Under the pieces are notes generated by a model that searched no databases, was not told the origin of the DNA, and was given only the letters and a program-made list of their open reading frames with translations. This document shows positions 1 to 7,353 of a stretch of 64,000 nucleotides of DNA, in pieces. The DNA is from CAZMBI01 sp964564675 (GTDB lineage Bacteria > Pseudomonadota > Alphaproteobacteria > Rickettsiales > UBA3002), in the NCBI GenBank assembly GCA_964564675.1, contig CAZMBI010000002.1, positions 145,682-209,681 of the forward strand. The letters run 5' to 3'. Each line of letters opens with the position of its first letter. The stretch's first letter is position 1. A program made the position numbers and the translations under genes.

Positions 1-847
1 CGGCGGTGGAGATAGCCTCGAACCCGATATAGGCAAAGAAGATGATGGAGGCGGCGCGTAAAATGCCGCTGATACCGAATTCGCCGGGTTCGCCGGTATT
101 TTCCGGTATAAACGGGGTCCAGTTATCGCCATCGATGTAAAATACGCCGATGGCAATAAAGGCAACGATCACGCCGGTTTTGATAAAGACGATGATGTTA
201 TTGACCTTGGCGGATTCGTTGACGCCGATGGTCAGCAAAGTGGTGACAGCGAGTATGCCGAGAAACGCCACCACATTGAAGGTGCCGGTGACAAGATCGC
301 CGTTGGCATTCAGCATCAGGTTTTGTTCGTTAAAGGCATAGCCCAGATTGGTGTAAATCTCTTGCACTTTCGGCGGCACCATAATCTCGGCGCCGGTGGC
401 GGCCGTTAATTCCGGCGGCAGGAGGAGGCCGAAGTCACGCATGAAGCTGGTGAGATAACCCGCCCAGCCGACAGCGACGGCCGAGGCGGAAATGCCGTAC
501 TCAAGTACGAGCAGCCAGCCCATCGCCCACGCGATGGACTCGCCGAGCGTGGCGTAGGCATAAGTGTAGGCGCTGCCGGAGACCGGCAAAACGGAGGCCA
601 GTTCGGCATAACACAAACCGGCAAAGGCGCAGGCAAAGCCGGCGAGCACGAAAGAGAGCACAATCGCTGGGCCGGCATGGCCGGCGGCGGCGGTGCCGGT
701 CATCACGAAAATACCGGCGCCGATGATGCAGCCGATACCCAGGCTGAGCAGGTTCCACGGACCGAGTGTGCGTTTGAGTGCGTGTGCCTGCGCTTCATCC
801 TGAATGCGCTGGACGGATTTTTTGATGAAATACCGTTTGAAATCCAT
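1..847 (-). CDS. APC-superfamily amino-acid permease (cationic amino-acid transporter type), 3' part cut by window edge
   Basis: Inner-membrane amino-acid permease of the APC superfamily. Reading back from the ATG at 847 gives 282 residues with no stop before the window begins, so about the last third is missing. A short cytoplasmic N-terminus ends in LGPWNLLSLGIG, followed by the glycine-rich first membrane helix GAGIFVMTG (residues about 43-51), which binds the substrate backbone in this family. Further hydrophobic helices follow, and FFAYIGFEAIS, the helix-6 motif of cationic-amino-acid-transporter-like members, lies near the edge. The substrate cannot be told from the sequence. It is divergent from the broken gene at 1020, and the roughly 170 bases between hold nothing clear. 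Confidence 0.88.
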   Translation of the reverse strand, partial: MDFKRYFIKKSVQRIQDEAQAHALKRTLGPWNLLSLGIGCIIGAGIFVMTGTAAAGHAGPAIVLSFVLAGFACAFAGLCYAELASVLPVSGSAYTYAYATLGESIAWAMGWLLVLEYGISASAVAVGWAGYLTSFMRDFGLLLPPELTAATGAEIMVPPKVQEIYTNLGYAFNEQNLMLNANGDLVTGTFNVVAFLGILAVTTLLTIGVNESAKVNNIIVFIKTGVIVAFIAIGVFYIDGDNWTPFIPENTGEPGEFGISGILRAASIIFFAYIGFEAISTA

Positions 848-1019
848 GAAGCTCCCCCTTCTGGCGCGTTTATCTTTTATCCGCGTGGTGCGTCCGGTTA
901 TCCCGTTGTGCTCGCTTGATCACGTGACAATTCTCCACCCGATAGCAGGGGCGGGAAGGGAAGGCAAGTGGTTTAGTTGCCGGTTGCCAGTAGGCGTTTG
1001 AGCGGATAAAGCATTAGGC

Positions 1020-1924
1020 GTGCATTATAAAAAAACGCATAGCGATGTGGAAATCAAAGCGCCGAAGCGGGCAGTCATGGTGCCGCCCGAGCTGCCGCGC
1101 AGCCGTTATGACGCGGTGGCGGCGTATGGCATCGCGCTGCTGCTGTCAGTTTATTATATATGGTTGCACCTGCCGCATCTGGTGGCGAACTATCCGTATT
1201 ATACGTTTGTTGATGAAGGCCATGTTGTGCTGTGGGCGGCAACTCGCCCTCGCTGCTTTACAGTATCCCGCGGGAGGGCCTGTATGCCCTGCATGTGGTA
1301 GCGATCATCGCTTTGTTTGTGCTGGTCAACCTGCTGCGCGTGCCGCTGACGGTGCGGGTGTTTGTGACGATGGCCCTGGTGTTGCTGGCGTTTTTCCTCA
1401 GTCAGCGCTGGCAGGTGGACCGTAATGTGTTGGTTGTGCCGGCCATCCTGTTGTGGGCGAGCTGCCACCTGTTCGCCGGGCTTGAGGCATGGCTGCCGCG
1501 CGGGTTACGCTGGGGCGTGATAACGGCGGGCGTGTTGCTGGCCGCCTATGTGCTGCCGCAGGACGCCGCGCGCGTGATGCCGCAGCCTGATTTCCGCACC
1601 GGGTTTGCCCGCGAGCAACAATTGGCGAAGGTCTGCGACGAGGCGCTGATTGCCGATGTGAACCTGCAATGGCATGAGGCGACCGTGCCCGGCCTGGATG
1701 TGATTTATGTGCGCAATCGGGCCGAACTGGCGGCGGCGTTGCGCAATACGCCGGCCGAGCGCTGCGTATTGCTCAGCGAACGGCTGACCGAAGCGGCGGC
1801 GGCGCGTGACGATCTGTCGCTGGTGATGCGCCGCGATGGCCCGCCGATCCCGCAAGGCTACACGCCGCAAAGCCAATATCTGTGGCGGGCGATGCCTATT
1901 TACTGGTTTAAAAAAACCGATTGA
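1020..1924 (+). pseudogene. Broken GT-C (PMT/ArnT-like) membrane glycosyltransferase, internally deleted
   Basis: Two reading frames look like the two ends of one polytopic glycosyltransferase. The first (GTG at 1020) has a basic N-terminus, one membrane helix (LLLSVYYIWLHLPHLV) and then FVDEGHVVLWA, a place where GT-C enzymes carry their acidic loop motif. The second frame, entered near 1232, begins NSPSLLYSIPREGLYALHV, continues through four or five hydrophobic helices and ends in a soluble C-terminal domain at 1924. The central helices are missing and the junction near 1235-1245 changes frame, so an internal deletion with frameshift is the simplest explanation. A short functional membrane protein starting at 1232 cannot be excluded. 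The family call rests on topology and the acidic loop only. Confidence 0.5.
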
Positions 1925-1966
1925 CGGCACACCGCTTTGTTATCAACGCGCGGGTTTGACTTCTGC

Positions 1967-3433
1967 ATGGTCATTGCCCATGTTGGGTTAATGCAGCACC
2001 TTGGACATACGCTTGAAGAGTGGTTTGCCGGCCTTGTGGCGTTTCTGGAATCGGTTCTGTTTTACCCGATTCCGTTTCCTTTTATCGATGACGGCTTTCC
2101 GTTTCTGGTGCTTTGGCTGCTGATCGGTGGCATATTTTTCACGCTGCGGCTGGGTTTCGCCAATTTCCGGCTGATCGGGCACGGCGTGCGCGTGGTGATG
2201 GGCAAATACAAGCACGAGGAAGGCGAGGGCGAAATCTCGAGCTTTCAGGCGGTGGCGACGGTGGTTTCCGGTACAGTCGGCGTCGGCGGTAATATCGCCG
2301 GCGTGGCGATTGCGGTATCCGTCGGCGGGCCAGGCGCGGTGATCTGGATTATGCTGGCCGGGCTGTTGTGCACCGCCAACAAATTCGCCGAAGTGGTGAT
2401 CGGCCATCGCTATCGCCACCGCGACGCACGCGGCAGATTCAGCGGCGGGGCATGGCATTATCTCACCGAAGGGCTCGCCGAGCACGGCTGGCCGGGGCTT
2501 GGCAAGGTGCTGGCCTGGGCGTTCGCGCTGTTTTGCATCGGCGGAGCGCTGGGCGGTGGCAATATGTTTCAGTCGAATCAGGCGGTGGCGATCGTGGTCG
2601 ATACGTTTCCGACGTTCGCCGGGTTTGACTGGGTGGTGGCGCTGACCATGGCGATACTGGTCGGTGTGGTGTTAATCGGCGGGATTAAACGCATCGCGCA
2701 GGTGACGGAAATTCTGGTGCCGGCGATGGCGCTGATTTATGTCGCCGCCGCTGTGGTGGTGCTGGCGACGCATGCCGCTGCGGTGCCCGAAGCGTTCGGT
2801 GTGATGCTGCATCACGCTTTTACGCCCGAGGCCGCCGGCGGCGGGATGATCGGCGCGCTGCTGATGGGGCTGCGCCGGGCGTTTTTCTCGAATGAGGCGG
2901 GCGTTGGCTCGGCGCCGATCGTGCATGCGGCCAGCCGCACCAAAGACCCGGTGCGCGAAGGCTGTGCGGCGCTGATCGAGCCGATTATCGACAGTGTGCT
3001 GATCTGCACCATGACCGGGCTGGTGATCGTGATTACCGGCGCTTATCTCGACGTGGACGGCATGTCGGGCGTGGCGCTGACCAGCACCGCCTTTGCCAGC
3101 GTCATCGACTGGTTCCCCTATGTGCTCACCTTGTGCGTGCTGCTCTTCGCCTTTTCCACGGCGCTGACCTGGAGCTATTACGGCGAGCGGGCGTGGAATT
3201 ACATTACGGGCGGCCGGTTCATAAACGGCTATTATGTGCTGTTTTGTACCTTGACCTTTCTGGGCGGCGTTGCTGAGCTGGGGCCGGTGCTGATGCTGTC
3301 CGATCTGATGATTCTGCTGATGGCCGTACCCAACCTGATCGGGATGTATGTCTTAAGCGGCCGGATCGCCCGCATGGTGCGCGAATACCGCCAGCAACTG
3401 GCGGCAAGTCGGGTGGCCGCTAACCTTAGTTAA
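1967..3433 (+). CDS. Sodium:alanine symporter family protein (AGCS)
   Basis: Inner-membrane Na+-coupled importer of alanine or glycine (AGCS family). Family hallmarks are the entry motif FFTLRLGFANFRLIGHG, the conserved SFQAVATVVSGTVGVGGNIAGVA segment (shown here in parts: SFQAVATVVSGTVGVGGN and IAGVAIAVSVGGPGAV), EVVIGHRYR and RRAFFSNEAGVGSAPI. About ten membrane segments and roughly 488 residues fit the usual length. The frame opens at a TTG at 1937; ATGs at 1967 and 1991 are also in frame. None has a good ribosome-binding site, and 1967 is a compromise. It follows the glycosyltransferase remnant by about 40 bases. The reading frame is intact. Confidence 0.88.
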   Translation: MVIAHVGLMQHLGHTLEEWFAGLVAFLESVLFYPIPFPFIDDGFPFLVLWLLIGGIFFTLRLGFANFRLIGHGVRVVMGKYKHEEGEGEISSFQAVATVVSGTVGVGGNIAGVAIAVSVGGPGAVIWIMLAGLLCTANKFAEVVIGHRYRHRDARGRFSGGAWHYLTEGLAEHGWPGLGKVLAWAFALFCIGGALGGGNMFQSNQAVAIVVDTFPTFAGFDWVVALTMAILVGVVLIGGIKRIAQVTEILVPAMALIYVAAAVVVLATHAAAVPEAFGVMLHHAFTPEAAGGGMIGALLMGLRRAFFSNEAGVGSAPIVHAASRTKDPVREGCAALIEPIIDSVLICTMTGLVIVITGAYLDVDGMSGVALTSTAFASVIDWFPYVLTLCVLLFAFSTALTWSYYGERAWNYITGGRFINGYYVLFCTLTFLGGVAELGPVLMLSDLMILLMAVPNLIGMYVLSGRIARMVREYRQQLAASRVAANLS

Positions 3434-3479
3434 CCGATAGCCGTTCGTTTTTTGGCGGGTAGTGGCCCGTCAATTTTTT

Positions 3480-3524
3480 GGGTATACAAAAATCCTTGAC
3501 CGGCGCCTTTTTCGGGTATACAAA
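3480..3524 (+). promoter_or_regulatory. brnTA promoter with duplicated palindromic operator
   Basis: The 11-mer GGGTATACAAA occurs at 3480-3490 and 3514-3524, 34 bp apart (about three helical turns). The first copy lies in the near-palindrome TTTTGGGTATACAAAA. A sigma70-like promoter overlaps it: TTGACC (3496-3501), 17 bp, TACAAA (3519-3524). The brnT ATG at 3531 is six bases after the -10, so the message may be leaderless. Autorepression by BrnA at such sites is known for this family; that these are the operators is inference. Confidence 0.6.
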
Positions 3525-3530
3525 TAATAG

Positions 3531-3812
3531 ATGAAGATTTGCTACGACCCGGTTAAAAATCAACTCAACCAGGCTAAGCACGGTGTATCATTTGAAGAGG
3601 CAGCATATTGCGATTGGACTCAGCTATACGTGGTGCAAGACAGACGACGGGAGTACGGGGAAGCTCGATTGATAGACTATGTCCCGCTTGAAGGAAGACT
3701 GCATATCGTGGTGTTTACCTGGCGTGACGACACGATGCGCATCATCAGTCTTCGCAAAGCCAACCGGCGAGAGGAGAGACAATATGAGCAGACAAAAAAA
3801 ACAATACATTGA
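3531..3812 (+). CDS. brnT: BrnT-family ribonuclease toxin (type II toxin-antitoxin)
   Basis: Toxin of the BrnT/BrnA module, a small RelE-fold ribonuclease that inhibits translation until bound by BrnA. The 93 residues show the DUF497/BrnT pattern: an N-terminal YDPVKNQLNQAKHGVSFEEA block (the N-x-x-K-H-G-V-S-F-E-A signature), a central acidic and aromatic stretch, then GRLHIVVFTWR and MRIISLRKANRREERQYE, which carry the conserved basic residues of the active face. It overlaps the downstream antitoxin by 29 bases, the usual toxin-first order for BrnTA. There is no Shine-Dalgarno sequence before the ATG, consistent with a leaderless start. It appears intact. Confidence 0.9.
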   Translation: MKICYDPVKNQLNQAKHGVSFEEAAYCDWTQLYVVQDRRREYGEARLIDYVPLEGRLHIVVFTWRDDTMRIISLRKANRREERQYEQTKKTIH

Positions 3813-4122
3813 ATATGAAGACGGGACGCGCGTGGAACTCGGCCCAGATGACGCGCCAGAGTTGACCGAAGCCGATTTTGCAGGAGCGAAACCGCTTAAC
3901 GAATTGGCAAAAGATCAGGACTGGGCCAGAAAACTCCTTGCTGCTGCTAAAAAAAGGCAGATAGAAATGCGTCCAATCGGCCGCCCCAAACAGGCGGTGA
4001 CCAAGCAGAAAGTGATGCTGCGCCTGGACCCGGATGTGATCGAGGCGTTCAAGGCGGATGGGCCGGGCTGGCAGACGCGGATGAATGCGGCGCTGCGCGC
4101 GGCGGCGTTTAAAGACGAGTAA
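3784..4122 (+). CDS. brnA: BrnA-family antitoxin
   Basis: Antitoxin partner of the BrnT ribonuclease, expected to bind it and to repress the operon through a ribbon-helix-helix domain. The protein has 112 residues. The acidic N-terminal half (EYEDGTRVELGPDDAPELTE) is the probable toxin-binding part. The C-terminus VMLRLDPDVIEAFKADGPG then WQTRMNAALR is the BrnA-type DNA-binding motif, a beta-strand followed by two helices. The start at 3784 is preceded by a strong GAGAGGAGAG ribosome-binding site inside the end of brnT; longer upstream frames lack one. The tight overlap implies coupled translation. Confidence 0.88.
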   Translation: MSRQKKQYIEYEDGTRVELGPDDAPELTEADFAGAKPLNELAKDQDWARKLLAAAKKRQIEMRPIGRPKQAVTKQKVMLRLDPDVIEAFKADGPGWQTRMNAALRAAAFKDE

Positions 4123-4145
4123 CGAACAGCGGATATTGCCCGCGA

Positions 4146-5285
4146 TCAGGCCGGAGCATTGAGAGACGGGTTGGCAAAACCAGGCGCCGTGTTATTCGGG
4201 CTGATGCTTGTGGTGGGTGTCGAGCGCTCGGTGGCCAGCTGTTGCGGATTTTGGGTTGATGCAGAATTGCCCTGCGCCTCATTATTAAGCGGTTGAATCA
4301 GCGGAATCGCCTGATCAACCAGCGCGCGCTCTGTGATATCTTCATACGCCTGCACCGTGATGCGCAGTTCCTGCTGCGAACGTTCAATCAGATTCTGACG
4401 GATGTCGGCGGGGCTTTCCAGATTGGTGATGGCATCGCGTGCGGCGGCGGTCAGCGCGATGGAATCGTCAAACCCGGTAATCGCCCGGCCGATGCGCCCG
4501 GCCAGCGCATCGATGCCGGCTTGTTCGGTGCGTACGATCTCCAGCGCGCGCTCGGTTAGCGCCGATGCGCCGATGGCATCCAGCGGGGTGGACAAGTCCA
4601 GTGCTACACTGCCGAACAGGCCATTCGTGCTGACATCGGCAATTTCCAGGATTTCGTTGGCGCTCGTAAACGGATTTTCGGTCAGATTGAAATTCAGACC
4701 GCTACCGGTGCCGCTGACGGTCTGGGTGTTAACCGTGGCTTGCGGGCCCGTGGGCGTGCTGGTGTAAGTGATGCTGATGGGCTGTTCAAACGCGCTGGCA
4801 AATAAACCGCCGTTTAACACTTCCAGCCCGGCGACCCGGGTTTCCTGCGCGATGGCCTCGATGCGCGCAAGCAGGCTTTCGCTATCCACCTGCAGGGCAT
4901 TGCGCGTCTGTTCGGTAACGCCGGTGCTTTGGGCGAGCTCGGCATTGGCGGCGATTTGCGTCAGCGCGTTTTCGATGTCGCTTAAGCCCGATTGCGCCGC
5001 CTCCGCCACGGTGCCGAGATTTTCGCTGCGTGCGCGCGCGCCATTGAGCAGCGCTATGCGCGTATTAAAAAACAGCTCAAGGTCGATCACCGAAGCTTGA
5101 TCGCGGCGGGAGAGGCTGTTGCCGCTGCCGCTGTTTGGGTTATCGTCCGCCTGAGCGGGCTCTGTCACGGGCGGCGGGGCGGTCGGTGTGGTCTGCAACA
5201 GGCTGAACAGCGGGCTGGCCAGCGTGATATCCGGCGCGTCGTTATTGGATAAGAATGTCAGGCTACTCAAGCTTTCAGCAACCAT
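4146..5285 (-). CDS. Flagellin-like protein
   Basis: 379 residues that resemble flagellin in layout but are divergent. The N-terminal helical region contains LGTVAEAAQSGLSDIENALTQI and later ARIEAIAQETRVAGLEVLNGG (each as seen in sequence, shortened here), matching the flagellin pattern that ends in T-x-F-N-G-x-x-L-L-x-G. The C-terminal helical part LTERALEIVRTEQAGIDAL followed by a long amphipathic helix matches the flagellin C-terminal coiled coil. A serine/threonine-rich variable middle lies between. The ATG at 5285 has a GGAG site six bases upstream; a further in-frame ATG at 5327 lacks one. The very N-terminus (proline-rich, residues 25-50) and the tail after the helical domain are unusual for flagellin, and no other flagellar gene is in the window. 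A flagellin paralogue or other filament or secreted coiled-coil protein are both possible. Confidence 0.6.
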   Translation of the reverse strand: MVAESLSSLTFLSNNDAPDITLASPLFSLLQTTPTAPPPVTEPAQADDNPNSGSGNSLSRRDQASVIDLELFFNTRIALLNGARARSENLGTVAEAAQSGLSDIENALTQIAANAELAQSTGVTEQTRNALQVDSESLLARIEAIAQETRVAGLEVLNGGLFASAFEQPISITYTSTPTGPQATVNTQTVSGTGSGLNFNLTENPFTSANEILEIADVSTNGLFGSVALDLSTPLDAIGASALTERALEIVRTEQAGIDALAGRIGRAITGFDDSIALTAAARDAITNLESPADIRQNLIERSQQELRITVQAYEDITERALVDQAIPLIQPLNNEAQGNSASTQNPQQLATERSTPTTSISPNNTAPGFANPSLNAPA

Positions 5286-5477
5286 AGATTTTCTCCACGA
5301 AAATGTGCCGTTATTTTCGTCTCTCAAATGATCGCATAATTAGATTAAGAAATGCTTAAAGTGGCGGATGCGCGTTAAACAAGTGGCGTGCAAAGTAAAA
5401 GAATTTCGAGGATTTGATTCAAAACCGGAGGCGTATGGGCGCTTGCCAGCGTGCGCCAAACCCGCTACAAGTCCCGC

Positions 5478-7268
5478 ATGACCTATCCCACCGGGCAATC
5501 GGGCGCGGGCGATCCGTCGCTGGGCAAAGGCCAGATTGGCAGTTTGCGCCATGTGTTCCGCTATTTAAAACAATATCGCTGGGGCGTGATCGGCGCCTCT
5601 GTGGCGCTTTTGTTTACGTCTTCGGCGGTGCTGGGTATGGGCGCGGCGCTGCGCTATCTGGTTGATGCCGGCATTGCGTCCGGTAATCTCGCACTGCTCG
5701 ATACCTATTACTGGCGGCTGCTGCTGGTGGTGGCCCTGCTCGCCGGGGCGACCTATACGCGCTATTATCTCGTCTCCTGGGTGGGTGAGCAGGTGGTCGC
5801 CGATTTGCGTCGCGACGTGTATAACAAGATCGTCTCGATGCATACCGCGTTTTTTGAAACCACGCGTACGGGTGAGTTGCTCTCGCGGCTGACGACCGAT
5901 ACCACCCTGCTGCAAAATGTAGTCGGCTCCTCGATCTCGATTTTTCTGCGTAACGCGCTGCTGTTTGTCGGCGGTATGGTGATGCTGATTATTACCAGCC
6001 AGCAATTGACCAGCTATGTGGCGCTGCTGCTGCCGCTGGTGATTGCCCCGATCGTGATTCTGGGCCGCCAGGTGCGCAGCCTGTCGCGGGCGACGCAAAA
6101 CCGGGTGGCGGATATTTCCGCACATGGTGAAGAAACGCTGGGCGCGATGCACACCGTTCAGGCGATGGCGCTGGAGGATTATGAAAGCAGCCGCTTTGCC
6201 GAACACGTGGAAGATGCCAAGCGCACCGCGATCAAACGCATCCGCATGCGCGCGCTGCTGACCGCGATTGTGATTTTTCTGGTGTTCGGCGCAATTGTCA
6301 CCGTGCTGTGGATCGGTGGGCGCGATGTCGTCAGCGGGCGGATTACGCCGGGCGATTTATCCGCCTTTATTTTTTATGCGGTGGTGGTGGCCGGTGCGCT
6401 GGGTGCGGTCAGCGAGGTAATCGGCGAGCTGCAGCGCGCTGCCGGTGCCACCGAGCGCCTGATGGAATTGCTGGCGCTGGAACCCGAGATCAAAGCGCCG
6501 CCTTATCCCAAAGCGTTACCGCAGCCGCCGAACGGGTTAATCGGGTTTGATAATGTGCGTTTTTGCTACCCTTCGCGTCCCGAGACGCCTTCACTTGATG
6601 AATTTTCACTGACCGTAACGCCGGGGGAAACGGTGGCGCTGGTGGGGCCGTCGGGCGTAGGGAAAACCACCGTCTTTCAGTTATTGCTGCGGTTTTATGA
6701 TCCGCAGGCCGGGCGCATTATGCTCGATGGGATCGATCTGCGGGAGCTGGACCCGCAGGCATTGCGCCGCGCGATCGGGCTGGTGCCGCAAGAGCCGGTG
6801 ATCTTCTCCGCCAGCGCGCGCGAGAACATTATGTGTGGCGCAGCATATGATGACGAAGCGGTGAAGGCAGCCGCCCGGCAGGCGGCGGCGCTGGCGTTCA
6901 TCGAGCAGCTGCCCGACGGGCTGGATACGCATCTGGGCGAAAAGGGCGTGCGCCTTTCCGGCGGGCAGAAGCAGCGCATCGCGATTGCGCGGGCGATTCT
7001 GCGTGATCCGACCATTTTGTTACTGGATGAAGCCACCAGCGCCCTGGATTCGGAGAACGAACAGCTGGTGCAGGATGCATTGGAAGCGGCCATGCAGCAG
7101 CGCACGACGCTGGTGATTGCCCATCGGCTGGCCACCGTATTGAAAACGGATCGGATTGTGGTGATGGATCAGGGGCGGATTGAAACTATCGGCACACATG
7201 CTGAGCTGCTCGACAAGAGCCCGCTTTACCAGCGCCTGGCAGCTCTTCAGTTTGAGGCGGCGGCTTAG
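5478..7268 (+). CDS. ABC exporter, MsbA-related half-transporter with fused permease and ATPase
   Basis: Homodimeric export ABC transporter. Residues 1 to about 320 form the six-helix exporter permease domain, with the coupling-helix region around TTRTGELLSRLTTDT. The ATPase domain follows, with Walker A GPSGVGKTT, Q-loop LVPQEPVIF, signature LSGGQKQR, Walker B ILLLDEATSALD and the switch histidine in VIAHRLAT, so all catalytic elements are present. About 596 residues is normal for MsbA-like proteins. A GTG at 5451 is an alternative start; neither has a clear ribosome-binding site. The substrate (lipid, peptide or drug) cannot be inferred. It is divergent from the flagellin-like gene. Confidence 0.92.
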   Translation: MTYPTGQSGAGDPSLGKGQIGSLRHVFRYLKQYRWGVIGASVALLFTSSAVLGMGAALRYLVDAGIASGNLALLDTYYWRLLLVVALLAGATYTRYYLVSWVGEQVVADLRRDVYNKIVSMHTAFFETTRTGELLSRLTTDTTLLQNVVGSSISIFLRNALLFVGGMVMLIITSQQLTSYVALLLPLVIAPIVILGRQVRSLSRATQNRVADISAHGEETLGAMHTVQAMALEDYESSRFAEHVEDAKRTAIKRIRMRALLTAIVIFLVFGAIVTVLWIGGRDVVSGRITPGDLSAFIFYAVVVAGALGAVSEVIGELQRAAGATERLMELLALEPEIKAPPYPKALPQPPNGLIGFDNVRFCYPSRPETPSLDEFSLTVTPGETVALVGPSGVGKTTVFQLLLRFYDPQAGRIMLDGIDLRELDPQALRRAIGLVPQEPVIFSASARENIMCGAAYDDEAVKAAARQAAALAFIEQLPDGLDTHLGEKGVRLSGGQKQRIAIARAILRDPTILLLDEATSALDSENEQLVQDALEAAMQQRTTLVIAHRLATVLKTDRIVVMDQGRIETIGTHAELLDKSPLYQRLAALQFEAAA

Positions 7269-7353
7269 GCAGCCTTATTCCACTGACAGCCTCATTCCGC
7301 CGGATTTTTCCGCGTCATGCCAAGCGAAGTATGGCTCAACACGGGTATGGCGG

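Noticed and set aside
5565..6206. 213-residue minus-strand ORF inside the ABC transporter
   Set aside because: Antisense to the permease domain; Gln/Arg/His-rich composition typical of a shadow frame.
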